From Rhodoplanes serenus (GTDB lineage Bacteria > Pseudomonadota > Alphaproteobacteria > Rhizobiales > Xanthobacteraceae), in contig CAMDFO010000014.1 of the NCBI GenBank assembly GCA_945897515.1, forward strand, positions 20,015 to 84,014: a stretch of DNA of 64,000 nucleotides, written 5' to 3'. A model generated the notes under the pieces. It saw nothing but the letters and a program-made list of their open reading frames with translations, was not told the origin of the DNA and searched no databases. Positions 25,226 to 33,798 of this stretch are shown here, piece after piece (the stretch's first letter is position 1; the number at the start of each line of letters is the position of its first letter). Position numbers and translations under genes: made by a program.

Positions 25226-27649
25226 ATGTCCGAACCTGCCAACAGCAACCGCATCGGCCAGCCGGTCCGCCGTCGCGAGGATCTCCGTCTCGTCGTCGGA
25301 AAGGGCTGTTACACCGACGACCAGAACCTGCCCGGCCAGGCTTATGCGGCGATGGTGCGTTCGCCGCACGCGCATGCGCTGATCCGTTCGATCGACAAGA
25401 CCGAAGCCCTGGCCGTTCCGGGCGTGCTCGCGGTGCTGACCGGGTTCGATTGGCACAAGGACGGCATGAAGGCGATCCCCAACAAGACCTTCTCCTGGCA
25501 TCCGGCGGAAATCCCGCTGATCAACACCGACGGCTCGCCGCCCTTCAACGCGCCCGATTTTCCGCTGCCTGACGACAAGGCACGTTTTGTCGGCGAGGCC
25601 ATCGCAATCGTGGTTGCGGAAACGGTCGCCGCCGCGAAGGACGGCGCGGAGCGCGTGGCGGTGGATTACGAGCCGCTGCCTTGCGTCACCACCGCGGTCG
25701 AGGCGGTCAAGCCCGGTGCGCCGCTGCTGCACCCCGATCATGGCTCCAATGTCTGTATCGATGCCGGCGTGGGCGATGCCGAACCCACCAAGGCGGCGTT
25801 CGCGCGGGCCGCGCATGTCGTGAAGATCAAGACCTGGGTCCCACGCGTCGCCGGCTCGCCGATGGAGTTGCGCTCCGCGATCGGCGACTACGACCCTGCG
25901 ACCGGGCGCTACGCAATCTACACCTGCAACGGCCAGACGCTACGCCTGCGCAAGGATCTCTCCATCGTGCTCGACGTTCCCGAGGACGACGTGCGTCTCG
26001 TCATTCGCGACGTCGGCGGAAATTTCGGGACTCGCGGCGCGATCTTCGCCGAGCAGCCGCTGGTCGCCTGGGCTGCGCGCCACGTCGGCCGGCCGGTGAA
26101 ATGGACGGCGGATCGCAGCGAGGCGTTGCTGAGCGATTACCAGGGCCGCGATCTCGCGGTCGAGGCGGAACTGGCGCTCGACAAGGACGGCAATTTCCTG
26201 GCGATGCGCGGCGATAACATAGGCAACCTCGGCGCGCACACCGGGAATTTCTCGATGGTCCAGAAGGGCGTCGAGATCATGTCGAGCATCTATCGCGTGC
26301 CGGCCGCGCATTTCCGCGCCCGCTGCGTCATGAGCAACACCGCGCCGACGCGGCCGTATCGCAGCTCCGGACGGCCGGAGGTGATGTTTGTGATGGAGCG
26401 GCTGATCGATCTCGCCGCCCGGCAATGTGGGTTCGACCGGATCGAGCTGCGGCGGCGCAACCTCGTCACGGAGAAAGAGCTGCCGTACAAGAACCCGTTC
26501 GGTATGGTCTACGATAGCGGCGCCTATCACGAGGTGATGGAGAAAGCGCTGGCGCTCGCCGACTGGAAGGGTTTCCCCGCGCGCCGGAAGGAAGCCAAGA
26601 AACGCGGCATGCTACGCGGCATCGGCCTCGCCAATTACGTCGACACCGCCACCGGGGTTCCACGCGAGCGGGCCGAACTGACCATTCATCCGGATGGACG
26701 CGTCGATGTGACGATCGGAATCGTGACGAGCGGGCAAGGCCACGAGACCAGCTTTGCGCAACTGATCAACGAATGGCTGGGCGTGCCGATCGAGAACGTG
26801 CGGCTGATCACCGGCGACACCAACATCGTCAAGGTCGGTGGCGGCACCCATTCGGGCCGAGGCATGCGGCTCGGCAGCATCGTGATCTGGAAGGCGTCCG
26901 GCAAAATCGTCGAGAAGGGGAAGCAGGTCGCGGCGTTGCTGTTGCAGGAGAAGCCCGACGCTGTCGAATTCCACGATGGGCGGTTTGTCGCCAAAACCGC
27001 AGGCGGCTCCATCAGTCTGGTGGAGGTCGCGGCAGCGATGAGCGAGCGGGCCGACCTTCCCGCCGAACTGCGAGGCCCGCTGGCGGCCGAATGCGACGAG
27101 ACCATCAATGACGCCGCTTTTCCTTATGGCTGTCACGTCTGCGAGGTCGAGATCGAGCCGGAGGTCGGTCTGGTCAAGATCGTCCAGCATTCCACCGTGG
27201 ATGATGTCGGCCGCGCCGTGAACCCCATGATCATCCACGGCCAGACTCACGGCGGCATCGCGCAGGGCGTAGGGCAGGCGCTGTTCGAGCAGTGCTTCTA
27301 TGACGGCGCGAGCGGACAATTGCTGTCCGGCTCGTTCATGGATTATGCGATGCCGCGCGCTCGTGCGCTGCCGTCCTACACCAGCGAGATCAGCGAAGTC
27401 CCATCTACCACGCATCCGCTCGGCATGCGTCCCGCCGGCGAGGGCGGCACGACGCCCGCGCTCGGCGTTGTGGTCAATGCGATCGTCGACGCGCTGTCAG
27501 AGTTCGGTGTGACCCATATCGAAATGCCTGCGACGCCGGAGCGCATCTGGCGCGCCATGCACGGCAAGCAGCAGCGGTCACGCAGCATGCCGGATCGACT
27601 GGAAGACCAGAACTTCGGGGGAAGTGCCTCGGTCGCTATTCAGACTTGA
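25226..27649 (+). CDS. Molybdenum hydroxylase large subunit without local FAD/FeS subunits
   Basis: An 807-residue molybdopterin subunit. Seen: N-terminal GQPVRRREDLRLVVGKGCY, DVGGNFGTRGAIFAEQPL near residue 260, RPYRSSGRPEVMFVMERL near residue 372 and RPAGEGGTTPALG near residue 735 with the likely catalytic Glu. It is of a different subgroup from the pair at 1-6993 (RSSGR rather than RGPGR loop). No medium or small subunit is adjacent, so it must borrow electron-transfer partners from elsewhere or be fused differently. The last 14 bases overlap the convergent Bug gene. The ribosome site is weak. Confidence 0.9.
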   Translation: MSEPANSNRIGQPVRRREDLRLVVGKGCYTDDQNLPGQAYAAMVRSPHAHALIRSIDKTEALAVPGVLAVLTGFDWHKDGMKAIPNKTFSWHPAEIPLINTDGSPPFNAPDFPLPDDKARFVGEAIAIVVAETVAAAKDGAERVAVDYEPLPCVTTAVEAVKPGAPLLHPDHGSNVCIDAGVGDAEPTKAAFARAAHVVKIKTWVPRVAGSPMELRSAIGDYDPATGRYAIYTCNGQTLRLRKDLSIVLDVPEDDVRLVIRDVGGNFGTRGAIFAEQPLVAWAARHVGRPVKWTADRSEALLSDYQGRDLAVEAELALDKDGNFLAMRGDNIGNLGAHTGNFSMVQKGVEIMSSIYRVPAAHFRARCVMSNTAPTRPYRSSGRPEVMFVMERLIDLAARQCGFDRIELRRRNLVTEKELPYKNPFGMVYDSGAYHEVMEKALALADWKGFPARRKEAKKRGMLRGIGLANYVDTATGVPRERAELTIHPDGRVDVTIGIVTSGQGHETSFAQLINEWLGVPIENVRLITGDTNIVKVGGGTHSGRGMRLGSIVIWKASGKIVEKGKQVAALLLQEKPDAVEFHDGRFVAKTAGGSISLVEVAAAMSERADLPAELRGPLAAECDETINDAAFPYGCHVCEVEIEPEVGLVKIVQHSTVDDVGRAVNPMIIHGQTHGGIAQGVGQALFEQCFYDGASGQLLSGSFMDYAMPRARALPSYTSEISEVPSTTHPLGMRPAGEGGTTPALGVVVNAIVDALSEFGVTHIEMPATPERIWRAMHGKQQRSRSMPDRLEDQNFGGSASVAIQT

Positions 27650-28616
27650 TGTTGGCGGTCCGGATCACCTCGCCCCACTTCGCGATCTCCACGCGCTGGA
27701 GCGTGGCGAACTGCGCGGGCGTGCTGCCGACCAGATCGAGCCCCAGGGTGGCCGCGCGTGCGGCGACATCGGGTTGGTGCAGCGCGTTCACCACTTCCTG
27801 ATTCAGTCGGGTCACGATCTCGGGCGGCGTGCCGGCGCGCACCACCATGGCGTACCAGTTCACCACTTCGAAATTAGGCAGGATTTCTTTCGCCGCAGGC
27901 AGATCGGGTAGGGCGGCCATCCGCTTCGGACCCGTGGTGGCGAGACCACGCAGACGGCCGCTCTCGATGTGCGGCTGCGCGATCGCCAAGGTGTCGAACA
28001 CGAACTGAACCTGCCCGCCGATCAGGTCGGTGAAGGCCGGCGCGCTGCCGCGATAGGGTACATGGCGGGTGCGGATGCCGGCCTGGAGGTTCAGCAGTTC
28101 GCCGGAGAGATGCGGCAGCCCGCCGTTGCCGCTCGACCCGAACAGCAGATCGCCGGGCTTCGCCTTCGCCAGATCGATCAGCTCCTTGAGCGATTTCGCC
28201 GGCACCGAAGGATTAAGCACCAGCACGAAGTCGAGCGAGGCGACATGCGACAGCGGCACGAAATCGCGGTCCATGTTCATCGCCGGACGGCCGGCATAGA
28301 GCACCGGATTGACCGCGAGATTCCCCGTGGTGCCGAACAGGATGGTGTGGCCGTCGGCATCGGCTTGTGCGACGCCCTGGGTCGCGATCAGCCCGTTGGC
28401 TCCCGGACGGTTTTCGACGACCACTGGCTGGCCGAGCCGCTCCGACATTTTCGGCGCCATCAGCCGCGCCAGGATGTCGATCCCGCCGCCGGCCGGAAAT
28501 CCGATGACGATCCGGATCGGCCGGGAGGGAAACGACTGCGCCCACGAATGGCTGGCGATCAGCGGCGCCGCGACCGCGCCGAGCAGAAATTTGCGTCGCG
28601 TTGTGGAAGCGGTCAT
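27636..28616 (-). CDS. Bug/TctC-family binding protein with Tat-like signal
   Basis: A 326-residue receptor. The leader TTRRKFLLGAVAAPLIAS is a twin-arginine type, cut near SWA at residue 26, followed by SFPSRPIRIVIGFPAGGGID. The block GNGGLPHLSGELLNLQAG is family-typical. Start at 28616 has a GGGAG site. The 3' end overlaps the convergent molybdenum-hydroxylase gene by 14 bases, an unusual tail-to-tail overlap that could allow antisense effects. It diverges from the BNR gene at 28730. Confidence 0.92.
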   Translation of the reverse strand: MTASTTRRKFLLGAVAAPLIASHSWAQSFPSRPIRIVIGFPAGGGIDILARLMAPKMSERLGQPVVVENRPGANGLIATQGVAQADADGHTILFGTTGNLAVNPVLYAGRPAMNMDRDFVPLSHVASLDFVLVLNPSVPAKSLKELIDLAKAKPGDLLFGSSGNGGLPHLSGELLNLQAGIRTRHVPYRGSAPAFTDLIGGQVQFVFDTLAIAQPHIESGRLRGLATTGPKRMAALPDLPAAKEILPNFEVVNWYAMVVRAGTPPEIVTRLNQEVVNALHQPDVAARAATLGLDLVGSTPAQFATLQRVEIAKWGEVIRTANIKSE

Positions 28617-28729
28617 GGCGTTTCTCCCTGTTCGGCACTCGCGAAGCGCCATTGTAATTTCCCGCATGTTGGGATTATTGATAGCTTGAGGTCAAGGCCG
28701 GGGCGATAACGGCCGGCGAGGAGGGCAAC

Positions 28730-29803
28730 GTGACACAGACACCAGCCGCGGCGCGTGAGGTGCATGTCTACGCCGGCACCGCTGGCCATTCCGCCTGGTT
28801 CAGCGACGACCTCGGTAAGACCTGGATCCACCCGAACAGTCACTCCGGCATGTATCTGGAGTGCCGCGTCTGGGCGTTCGCCAGCCATCCCGCGACGCCC
28901 GAGCGGCTGTTCGCCGGCACCGACATGGGAATCTTCCGCTGGGACGAGCCGGCGGCGCGATGGGTGCATCTGCCGTCGCCGATGAAGGATGTGTGGGCCG
29001 TCGCCGTCGATCCGGCGAATCCCGATGCGGTGATCGCCGGCACCCGGCCCGCAGGCTTCTTCCGCTCGACCGACGCAGGCCGGACCTGGACATCGCTGAC
29101 GGCGCCGGGCGTCATCCCGCTCTCGGACGTGAACGCAGGTCCGACTCGGGTCACTCAGATTCTGTTCGATCCGGTGGACGACGGCACGGTCTGGGGCACC
29201 GTGGAAGTCGGCGGCATCTATCGCAGCAAGGATCGCGGTGTCACCTGGGAATACAAGGAGAAGGGTCTGGTCTCCGGCGACGTGCATGGGATCGCGGCGG
29301 TAAAGCTGCCCGGTGGCGGCAAGGTCGTGCTTGCGACAACCAATCGCGGCCTGCATCGCAGCGAGGACAACGGCGAGACCTGGACGTTCCAGGAGTTGCC
29401 GTCGCCTTGGCCCTACAGCCGCTCCGTGGTGCCGCGTCCCGACAACTCGGGCGTGGTGTTCCTGACCAACGGCAACGGCCCGCCCGGAAACGATGGCTTC
29501 CTGTTGCGCTCGCGCGACTACGGAAAGACCTGGGAGAACGCCAAGCTGCCGGGGCCGATCGAAAGCACGGTCTGGTGCGTCGCGACCAACGCCGACGATC
29601 CCATGCTGATCTTCGTCTGCACCAATCTCGGCGAGCTGTTCCGAAGCAACGACGGCGGCGAGAGTTGGACGCGCTTGCCGCATCTGTTCGGCGAGTTGCG
29701 TTCGCTGCATTGGCGCGCGGTCCCGGCTGGAACGCGGCGCGCAGAGCATTCGGTGACGCGGCCGGTGCAGAAGGCCGTTGAGCTGGGCTGGGTGGCGGCA
29801 TGA
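28730..29803 (+). CDS. BNR/Asp-box beta-propeller protein
   Basis: A 357-residue propeller of the WD40/YVTN/BNR-like group. About seven blades can be counted from Asp-box style repeats: SDDLGKTW, STDAGRTW, SKDRGVTW, SEDNGETW, SRDYGKTW and SNDGGESW, with a less regular blade near residue 60. There is no signal peptide, so it is probably cytoplasmic. GTG start with a GAGGAGGG site. Its stop overlaps the start of the maleate-isomerase-like gene (ATGA). Propellers of this kind can be lactonases or sialidase-like hydrolases, but no catalytic set was identified; the role is unknown. Confidence 0.82.
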   Translation: MTQTPAAAREVHVYAGTAGHSAWFSDDLGKTWIHPNSHSGMYLECRVWAFASHPATPERLFAGTDMGIFRWDEPAARWVHLPSPMKDVWAVAVDPANPDAVIAGTRPAGFFRSTDAGRTWTSLTAPGVIPLSDVNAGPTRVTQILFDPVDDGTVWGTVEVGGIYRSKDRGVTWEYKEKGLVSGDVHGIAAVKLPGGGKVVLATTNRGLHRSEDNGETWTFQELPSPWPYSRSVVPRPDNSGVVFLTNGNGPPGNDGFLLRSRDYGKTWENAKLPGPIESTVWCVATNADDPMLIFVCTNLGELFRSNDGGESWTRLPHLFGELRSLHWRAVPAGTRRAEHSVTRPVQKAVELGWVAA

Positions 29804-30489
29804 GCACCGATCGTTCGCCCTTGAAGGTCGGCCTGATGGTGCCGGCGAACAATACCACGATGGAGATCGAGCTTGCGGCGTGGCTACCGCAGGGCTCGAC
29901 CGTGACGACGGTGAAAATTCCTCGCGGGCAGGGGCTGCTGACGAAGGAAACCATCCCGGCCTATCGCGACAGCGCGATAACGCTGGCGCGGCAGCACTTC
30001 GCGAACGGCGAGGTGGAGTTGATCGCCTATGGCTGCACCGCGGCTGGGTTCATCTTGGGTCCCGCCGGCGATGCCGAACTTCAGACGATGCTGACCGAGG
30101 CGACTGGACTGCCGGTGGTCACCACGGCGCGCGCCATGGTGAGCGCACTGCAACACGAGCGGGCCAAGCGTATCGCAGTGGTCACACCATACAGCGACGC
30201 GGTGAACAAGCAGCTTGAAGCGTTCCTTGCCGATGGCGGTATCGGCGTCGTCCGCATGGATACGTTCCGCGCCCCGGATGTCATCGCGCTTGGCCGCATC
30301 ACGGCCGATCAGGTGCGCGATCTGGCGCGCGCGACGATGGGACCGGATTGCGATGCGCTATTCATCGGCTGCTCGCAATTGCCGACGCACAAGATTCTCG
30401 CCGGCCTGCAATCGGAGTTCGGGCGTCCGGCGTGGTCTTCGATCTGCGCGACCGCCTGGGATGCGAAGCGGCTGCCGGTTGCGGCCTGA
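29800..30489 (+). CDS. Maleate isomerase/arylmalonate decarboxylase-family protein
   Basis: A 229-residue Asp/Glu racemase-superfamily enzyme. The two catalytic Cys of maleate cis-trans isomerases are in place: Cys79 in AYGCTAAGF and Cys191 in FIGCSQLPTHK. The N-terminal VGLMVPANNTTMEIE is the substrate carboxylate-binding loop of maleate isomerase. It is translationally coupled to the BNR gene by a four-base overlap and followed by a Bug receptor 79 bases later. It probably isomerises a maleate-like cis-diacid, which would fit late steps of aromatic ring degradation. Confidence 0.87.
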   Translation: MSTDRSPLKVGLMVPANNTTMEIELAAWLPQGSTVTTVKIPRGQGLLTKETIPAYRDSAITLARQHFANGEVELIAYGCTAAGFILGPAGDAELQTMLTEATGLPVVTTARAMVSALQHERAKRIAVVTPYSDAVNKQLEAFLADGGIGVVRMDTFRAPDVIALGRITADQVRDLARATMGPDCDALFIGCSQLPTHKILAGLQSEFGRPAWSSICATAWDAKRLPVAA

Positions 30490-30568
30490 CGACGCTCGGG
30501 AGGATACTGATCCATAAGGGCGTGCCGCGGCGAAGCCCGCAGGACGCGCCCACAACGGGAGGAAGACC

Positions 30569-31540
30569 ATGCGACGACTGCTTCAATCGGTGATCGGCGC
30601 CGTTCTGCTGTGCGGGCTCGCGTCGCAGGCTCAGACCCAGACCTTTCCGGATCGTCCGCTCCGGCTGATCATTCCCTATTCGCCGGGTGGCATCACCGAC
30701 ACCTCGGCGCGGATTTTTGCCCCGCAACTGGGCGAGCAGCTCGGGCAACAGGTCGTGATCGACAACCGGCCGGGCGGCGCCGCGATGATCGGCTTCGGCA
30801 TGACCGCGCGCTCTCCGGCGGACGGCTACACGATGGTGTTCGCCACCACCGCGCTCGCCGCCAATCCGGTCCTGTTCAAGGAAATCCCCTACGACGCGCG
30901 GAAGGACTTCACCCCGATCAGCATGATCGGGGTGGTGCCGATGGTGCTGGTCGTGCCGCCGTCGTCGCCGGCAAAGACGCTGGCCGAACTGATCGCGCTC
31001 GCCAAGTCTAAGCCCGGCGGACTGAACTACGGCACCGCCGGCAACGGCAGCGACAATCATCTGGCGTCCGAGTTGTTCAACCACCTTGCCGGCGTGAAGG
31101 TGACGCACGTGCCTTATCGTGGCGGCGGACAGGTCATGACGGATCTGATCGCCGGTCGCGTTGCTTTTGTGTTCGCGACACTGCCGACGGCGCTTGGGTT
31201 CGTCGGCGAGGGGAAGCTGCTTGCACTCGCGACCACCGGCCAGGTTCGCGCGCCGGCGCTGCCCGATGTGCCAACGCTTGCCGAGTCGGGCATGCCGGAC
31301 TTCGTGCTCTACGCATGGCTCGGCCTGTTCGGGCCCGCCGGCATTCCGGCGCCGGTCCTCGCCAAGCTCAACACCGCGACCAACGCGGCGTTGAAGCACC
31401 CCGACACGGCGGAGCGGCTTCGCAAGATCGGCCTCGAGACCAAGGGCGGCAGTTCGCTGGAGACGGCGGCGCATCTGGAACGCGAGCTGAAGCGCTGGTC
31501 GGATCTTGCCCAGCACGTGAAGTTCGAGACCGCCAATTGA
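30569..31540 (+). CDS. Bug/TctC-family binding protein
   Basis: A 323-residue receptor with a Sec leader (MRRLLQSVIGAVLLCGLASQ, cut around residue 21), then TFPDRPLRLIIPYSPGGITD and GNGSDNHLASELFNHLAG. A strong GGGAGGA ribosome site precedes the ATG. It is the third gene of the plus-strand operon after the maleate-isomerase-like gene and overlaps the following cupin start as TTGA. A diacid ligand such as maleate is a reasonable guess from the neighbour, not from the sequence. Confidence 0.92.
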   Translation: MRRLLQSVIGAVLLCGLASQAQTQTFPDRPLRLIIPYSPGGITDTSARIFAPQLGEQLGQQVVIDNRPGGAAMIGFGMTARSPADGYTMVFATTALAANPVLFKEIPYDARKDFTPISMIGVVPMVLVVPPSSPAKTLAELIALAKSKPGGLNYGTAGNGSDNHLASELFNHLAGVKVTHVPYRGGGQVMTDLIAGRVAFVFATLPTALGFVGEGKLLALATTGQVRAPALPDVPTLAESGMPDFVLYAWLGLFGPAGIPAPVLAKLNTATNAALKHPDTAERLRKIGLETKGGSSLETAAHLERELKRWSDLAQHVKFETAN

Positions 31541-31899
31541 GCGCCGCCGACGCCGTGCTGAAGAACATCGCCGAGGTGCCCTGGGTCGAAAGTCCCGGGC
31601 ACCACGGCGGCGCCTTATCGAAGGTCCTGGTCGCGGCGGGTGCGGGCGGCTCGCGGCTGGTCGATCACCGGATTTCTTCTTACGCGCCGGGCGCACATGT
31701 CCTGCGGCATTCGCACGACGCCAAAGAGCAGATCTATCATTTCCTGGAAGGCGAGGGACTGCTGGAGCTTGGCGACACCAAGCATGTGGTGCGTAGCGGC
31801 GACTACGCGTTCATTCCGCCCCACGTGCCGCATGCGCTGGAGAACACCGGACTGCAACGGCTCGTGTTCATGGTCGTCACGATCCCGGTTACAACCTAG
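31537..31899 (+). CDS. Small cupin-domain protein
   Basis: A 120-residue single cupin. Motif 1 is YAPGAHVLRHSHDAKEQIYHFLEGEG (HxH and Glu); motif 2 is SGDYAFIPPHVPHALEN (third His). The start is uncertain: TTG at 31537 overlaps the receptor stop (TTGA), while GTG at 31555 is an alternative. It is the last gene of the operon, ending one base before the convergent IclR gene begins its stop. A metal-dependent sugar/acid isomerase, dioxygenase or decarboxylase role is possible. Confidence 0.8.
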   Translation: MSAADAVLKNIAEVPWVESPGHHGGALSKVLVAAGAGGSRLVDHRISSYAPGAHVLRHSHDAKEQIYHFLEGEGLLELGDTKHVVRSGDYAFIPPHVPHALENTGLQRLVFMVVTIPVTT

Positions 31900-31900
31900 A

Positions 31901-32713
31901 TCATCCGAGTGCTCGCGCTGGCCGCGCGGCGCGCGGCTGTTCCCGCGCGATCCTGGCGCAGGCGTCCTTCGCCGCCGCCATGACTTTCGTTGCCAGCGCA
32001 TCGCGTTGTTTCGGTTTGACGCTGCGCGTTTCGGCTGCGATGCCGAGACTGCCGAGCACGCCGCCCTCCGCGTTGAACAACGGCGCGGCGATACCGAGGA
32101 TGCCCGGCTGGAATTCCCCGATCGTAACGCAGTGACCGGCCTCGCGGATCGCGCGCAACGCTCCGCGGAATGCCTCCCAGTCGGCGCCTAACCCTGCGGC
32201 GGCGATGGCGGTGCGATGACGCGTGAACAGCGCACGCAACTGATGCGGCGGCAGGTGCGCAAGGATCGCCTTCGAGGCCGCCCCGGCAAACAGCGGCCGC
32301 CGCTGGCCGCGGCTGAACAGCCCGGCAGGCGCGCTTGCGGCGGGGATGTCGGCCACGCACATCACCGTGCCGCTGAACAGCAGACACAACAGTGCGCTGT
32401 ATCCGGTTTCCTGGGCCAGACGGCGTATCGGCGGTCCGCCGCCAATGGTCACCGGGTCGCACAGCCGCATGGTGCGATCGAGCTCGATGATCCGCGGCCC
32501 CAGCATCCACGCGCCGCCGGCGACCGGCGTCAGCAGGCCCGCCTCCTGCAGTGTCTTGATATAGCGGTAGCAGGTCGAGCGCGAGGTGCCGGAGAACCGG
32601 ATCAGGTCCTCGGTGGACCAGGCCGGGGCGGCGCTGGTGAAGACGTCGAGCAGCGCCAGCATCTTTTCGAGGCTGCTGGCACCGCGCGTCTGGTCTGAAG
32701 AAAATCCCGTCAT
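31901..32713 (-). CDS. IclR-family transcriptional regulator
   Basis: A 270-residue regulator. The N-terminal winged helix-turn-helix includes SSLEKMLALLDVFTS and FSGTSRSTCYRYIKTLQEAGLL (recognition helix); the C-terminal effector domain contains AAASKAILAHLPP and CVTIGEFQPGILGIAAPLF. ATG at 32713 is preferred; a TTG nine bases upstream is possible, and neither has a strong ribosome site. IclR proteins commonly control aromatic and diacid catabolism and bind palindromes near their own promoter. One lies at 32730-32746. Likely targets are the divergent genes from 32864 and perhaps the convergent operon at 28730. Confidence 0.92.
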   Translation of the reverse strand: MTGFSSDQTRGASSLEKMLALLDVFTSAAPAWSTEDLIRFSGTSRSTCYRYIKTLQEAGLLTPVAGGAWMLGPRIIELDRTMRLCDPVTIGGGPPIRRLAQETGYSALLCLLFSGTVMCVADIPAASAPAGLFSRGQRRPLFAGAASKAILAHLPPHQLRALFTRHRTAIAAAGLGADWEAFRGALRAIREAGHCVTIGEFQPGILGIAAPLFNAEGGVLGSLGIAAETRSVKPKQRDALATKVMAAAKDACARIAREQPRAARPARALG

Positions 32714-32729
32714 GCTGGACAATCCGATA

Positions 32730-32746
32730 TCACGCCCTTAGCGTGA
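32730..32746. promoter_or_regulatory. Palindrome next to IclR start, candidate operator
   Basis: TCACGC and GCGTGA are exact arms around CCTTA, 17 bases upstream of the IclR ATG and between it and the divergent binding-protein gene. The location suits autoregulation plus control of the divergent transcript. Confidence 0.4.
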
Positions 32747-32863
32747 CTGAAACAACGCCCCTGCTTAAGCGGCGGATAGCCGGAGGAATTCGTCATTCAT
32801 GGCCCAGCATACAGCCGCATTCCGCGCGCGGCGCAGGCCGATCCTTTCCGCCGCAGTATCGCC

Positions 32864-33781
32864 GTGCCGCGCCGCCTGACCCTGCTCTCGGCTGCCGAGC
32901 GCCGCTATTGCGAGCCGCTGCTCCGTGGCTTCGCCGAGCGCCACCCGGATATCGAGGTCGACTTCGTCTTCGGCATCAGCACCGATCTGCATCGGCGATA
33001 CCTGCAGGAGGCGAAGTCCGGCGGACCCACGGCCGATCTGCTCTGGAGCAGCGCCACGGACCAGCAGATGGGCCTGGTGCTGGACGGGCACGCCCAGCCG
33101 CATGGGGTGCGCCACACCCTGCCGCCGGAGGCAGCCTATCGCGACCTCGCGGTTGCCACCACGTGCGAGCCGCTGTTCACGCTCTCTCGCGATCGGTCCG
33201 CGCCCGCAGGTTCGCCGGCCGAGATCGCTGCGCTGATTGCGGCCGATCCCGATCGTTTTCGCGGGCGCATTGCCGTGCCGGATATCGAGACCAACGGACT
33301 CGGATTTCTGGCGATGCTGCGCTGGAGCCTGGAAGAATCGGAATTCGACACGTTCCTGGATGCGCTCGGAGCATGCGCGCCGCACGCTGTGGGCTCAGCG
33401 CCGGCATTGATTGCCGCGATGGGCGAGGGCGCAGAGCTCGCACTGCACCTGCTCGGCTCCTATGCTTTGCGCGCCGTCGCTGCCGATCCGGCGCTGCACA
33501 TCGCGCCTTCGGCCGCTCCGTCGCTCGCCGTTGCGCGCGTCGCCTTCATTCCGCGCCGCGCGGCAAACCCTGAAGCCGCGTCGGCCTTCCTCGCCTACAT
33601 GCTTTCGCCGCAAGGCCAAGCGGCGATCGGCGAGGCCGGATTGTTCCCAATCGCCGCGCCGCAGTCGCGACCGGTCGCCCCGATCCCGCTTGATGAGCGC
33701 TTCGCCCGTCTTCTCGATCCCGCGTCACGCGCCGCTCTTGTCGCCCGGTGGCGCACGGCGCTGGGCCGCGCAAATATTTGA
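32864..33781 (+). CDS. ABC-type extracellular solute-binding protein lacking a signal peptide
   Basis: A 305-residue periplasmic-binding protein of the iron/2-aminoethylphosphonate (AfuA/FbpA) class. Seen: LTLLSAAERRYCEPLLRGF at the N-terminus, ADLLWSSATDQQMGLVLDG and VAFIPRRAANPEAASAFLAY. No leader is present from the GTG at 32864. The same frame opens after a TAG just upstream with no ATG/GTG/TTG giving a hydrophobic segment. A strong GGAGGA site at about 32781 leads to an ATG in another frame that stops after 26 codons. The leader may therefore have been lost or frameshifted. No ABC permease is nearby. Confidence 0.75.
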   Translation: MPRRLTLLSAAERRYCEPLLRGFAERHPDIEVDFVFGISTDLHRRYLQEAKSGGPTADLLWSSATDQQMGLVLDGHAQPHGVRHTLPPEAAYRDLAVATTCEPLFTLSRDRSAPAGSPAEIAALIAADPDRFRGRIAVPDIETNGLGFLAMLRWSLEESEFDTFLDALGACAPHAVGSAPALIAAMGEGAELALHLLGSYALRAVAADPALHIAPSAAPSLAVARVAFIPRRAANPEAASAFLAYMLSPQGQAAIGEAGLFPIAAPQSRPVAPIPLDERFARLLDPASRAALVARWRTALGRANI

Positions 33782-33798
33782 ACAGGAGGAACCGCCCA

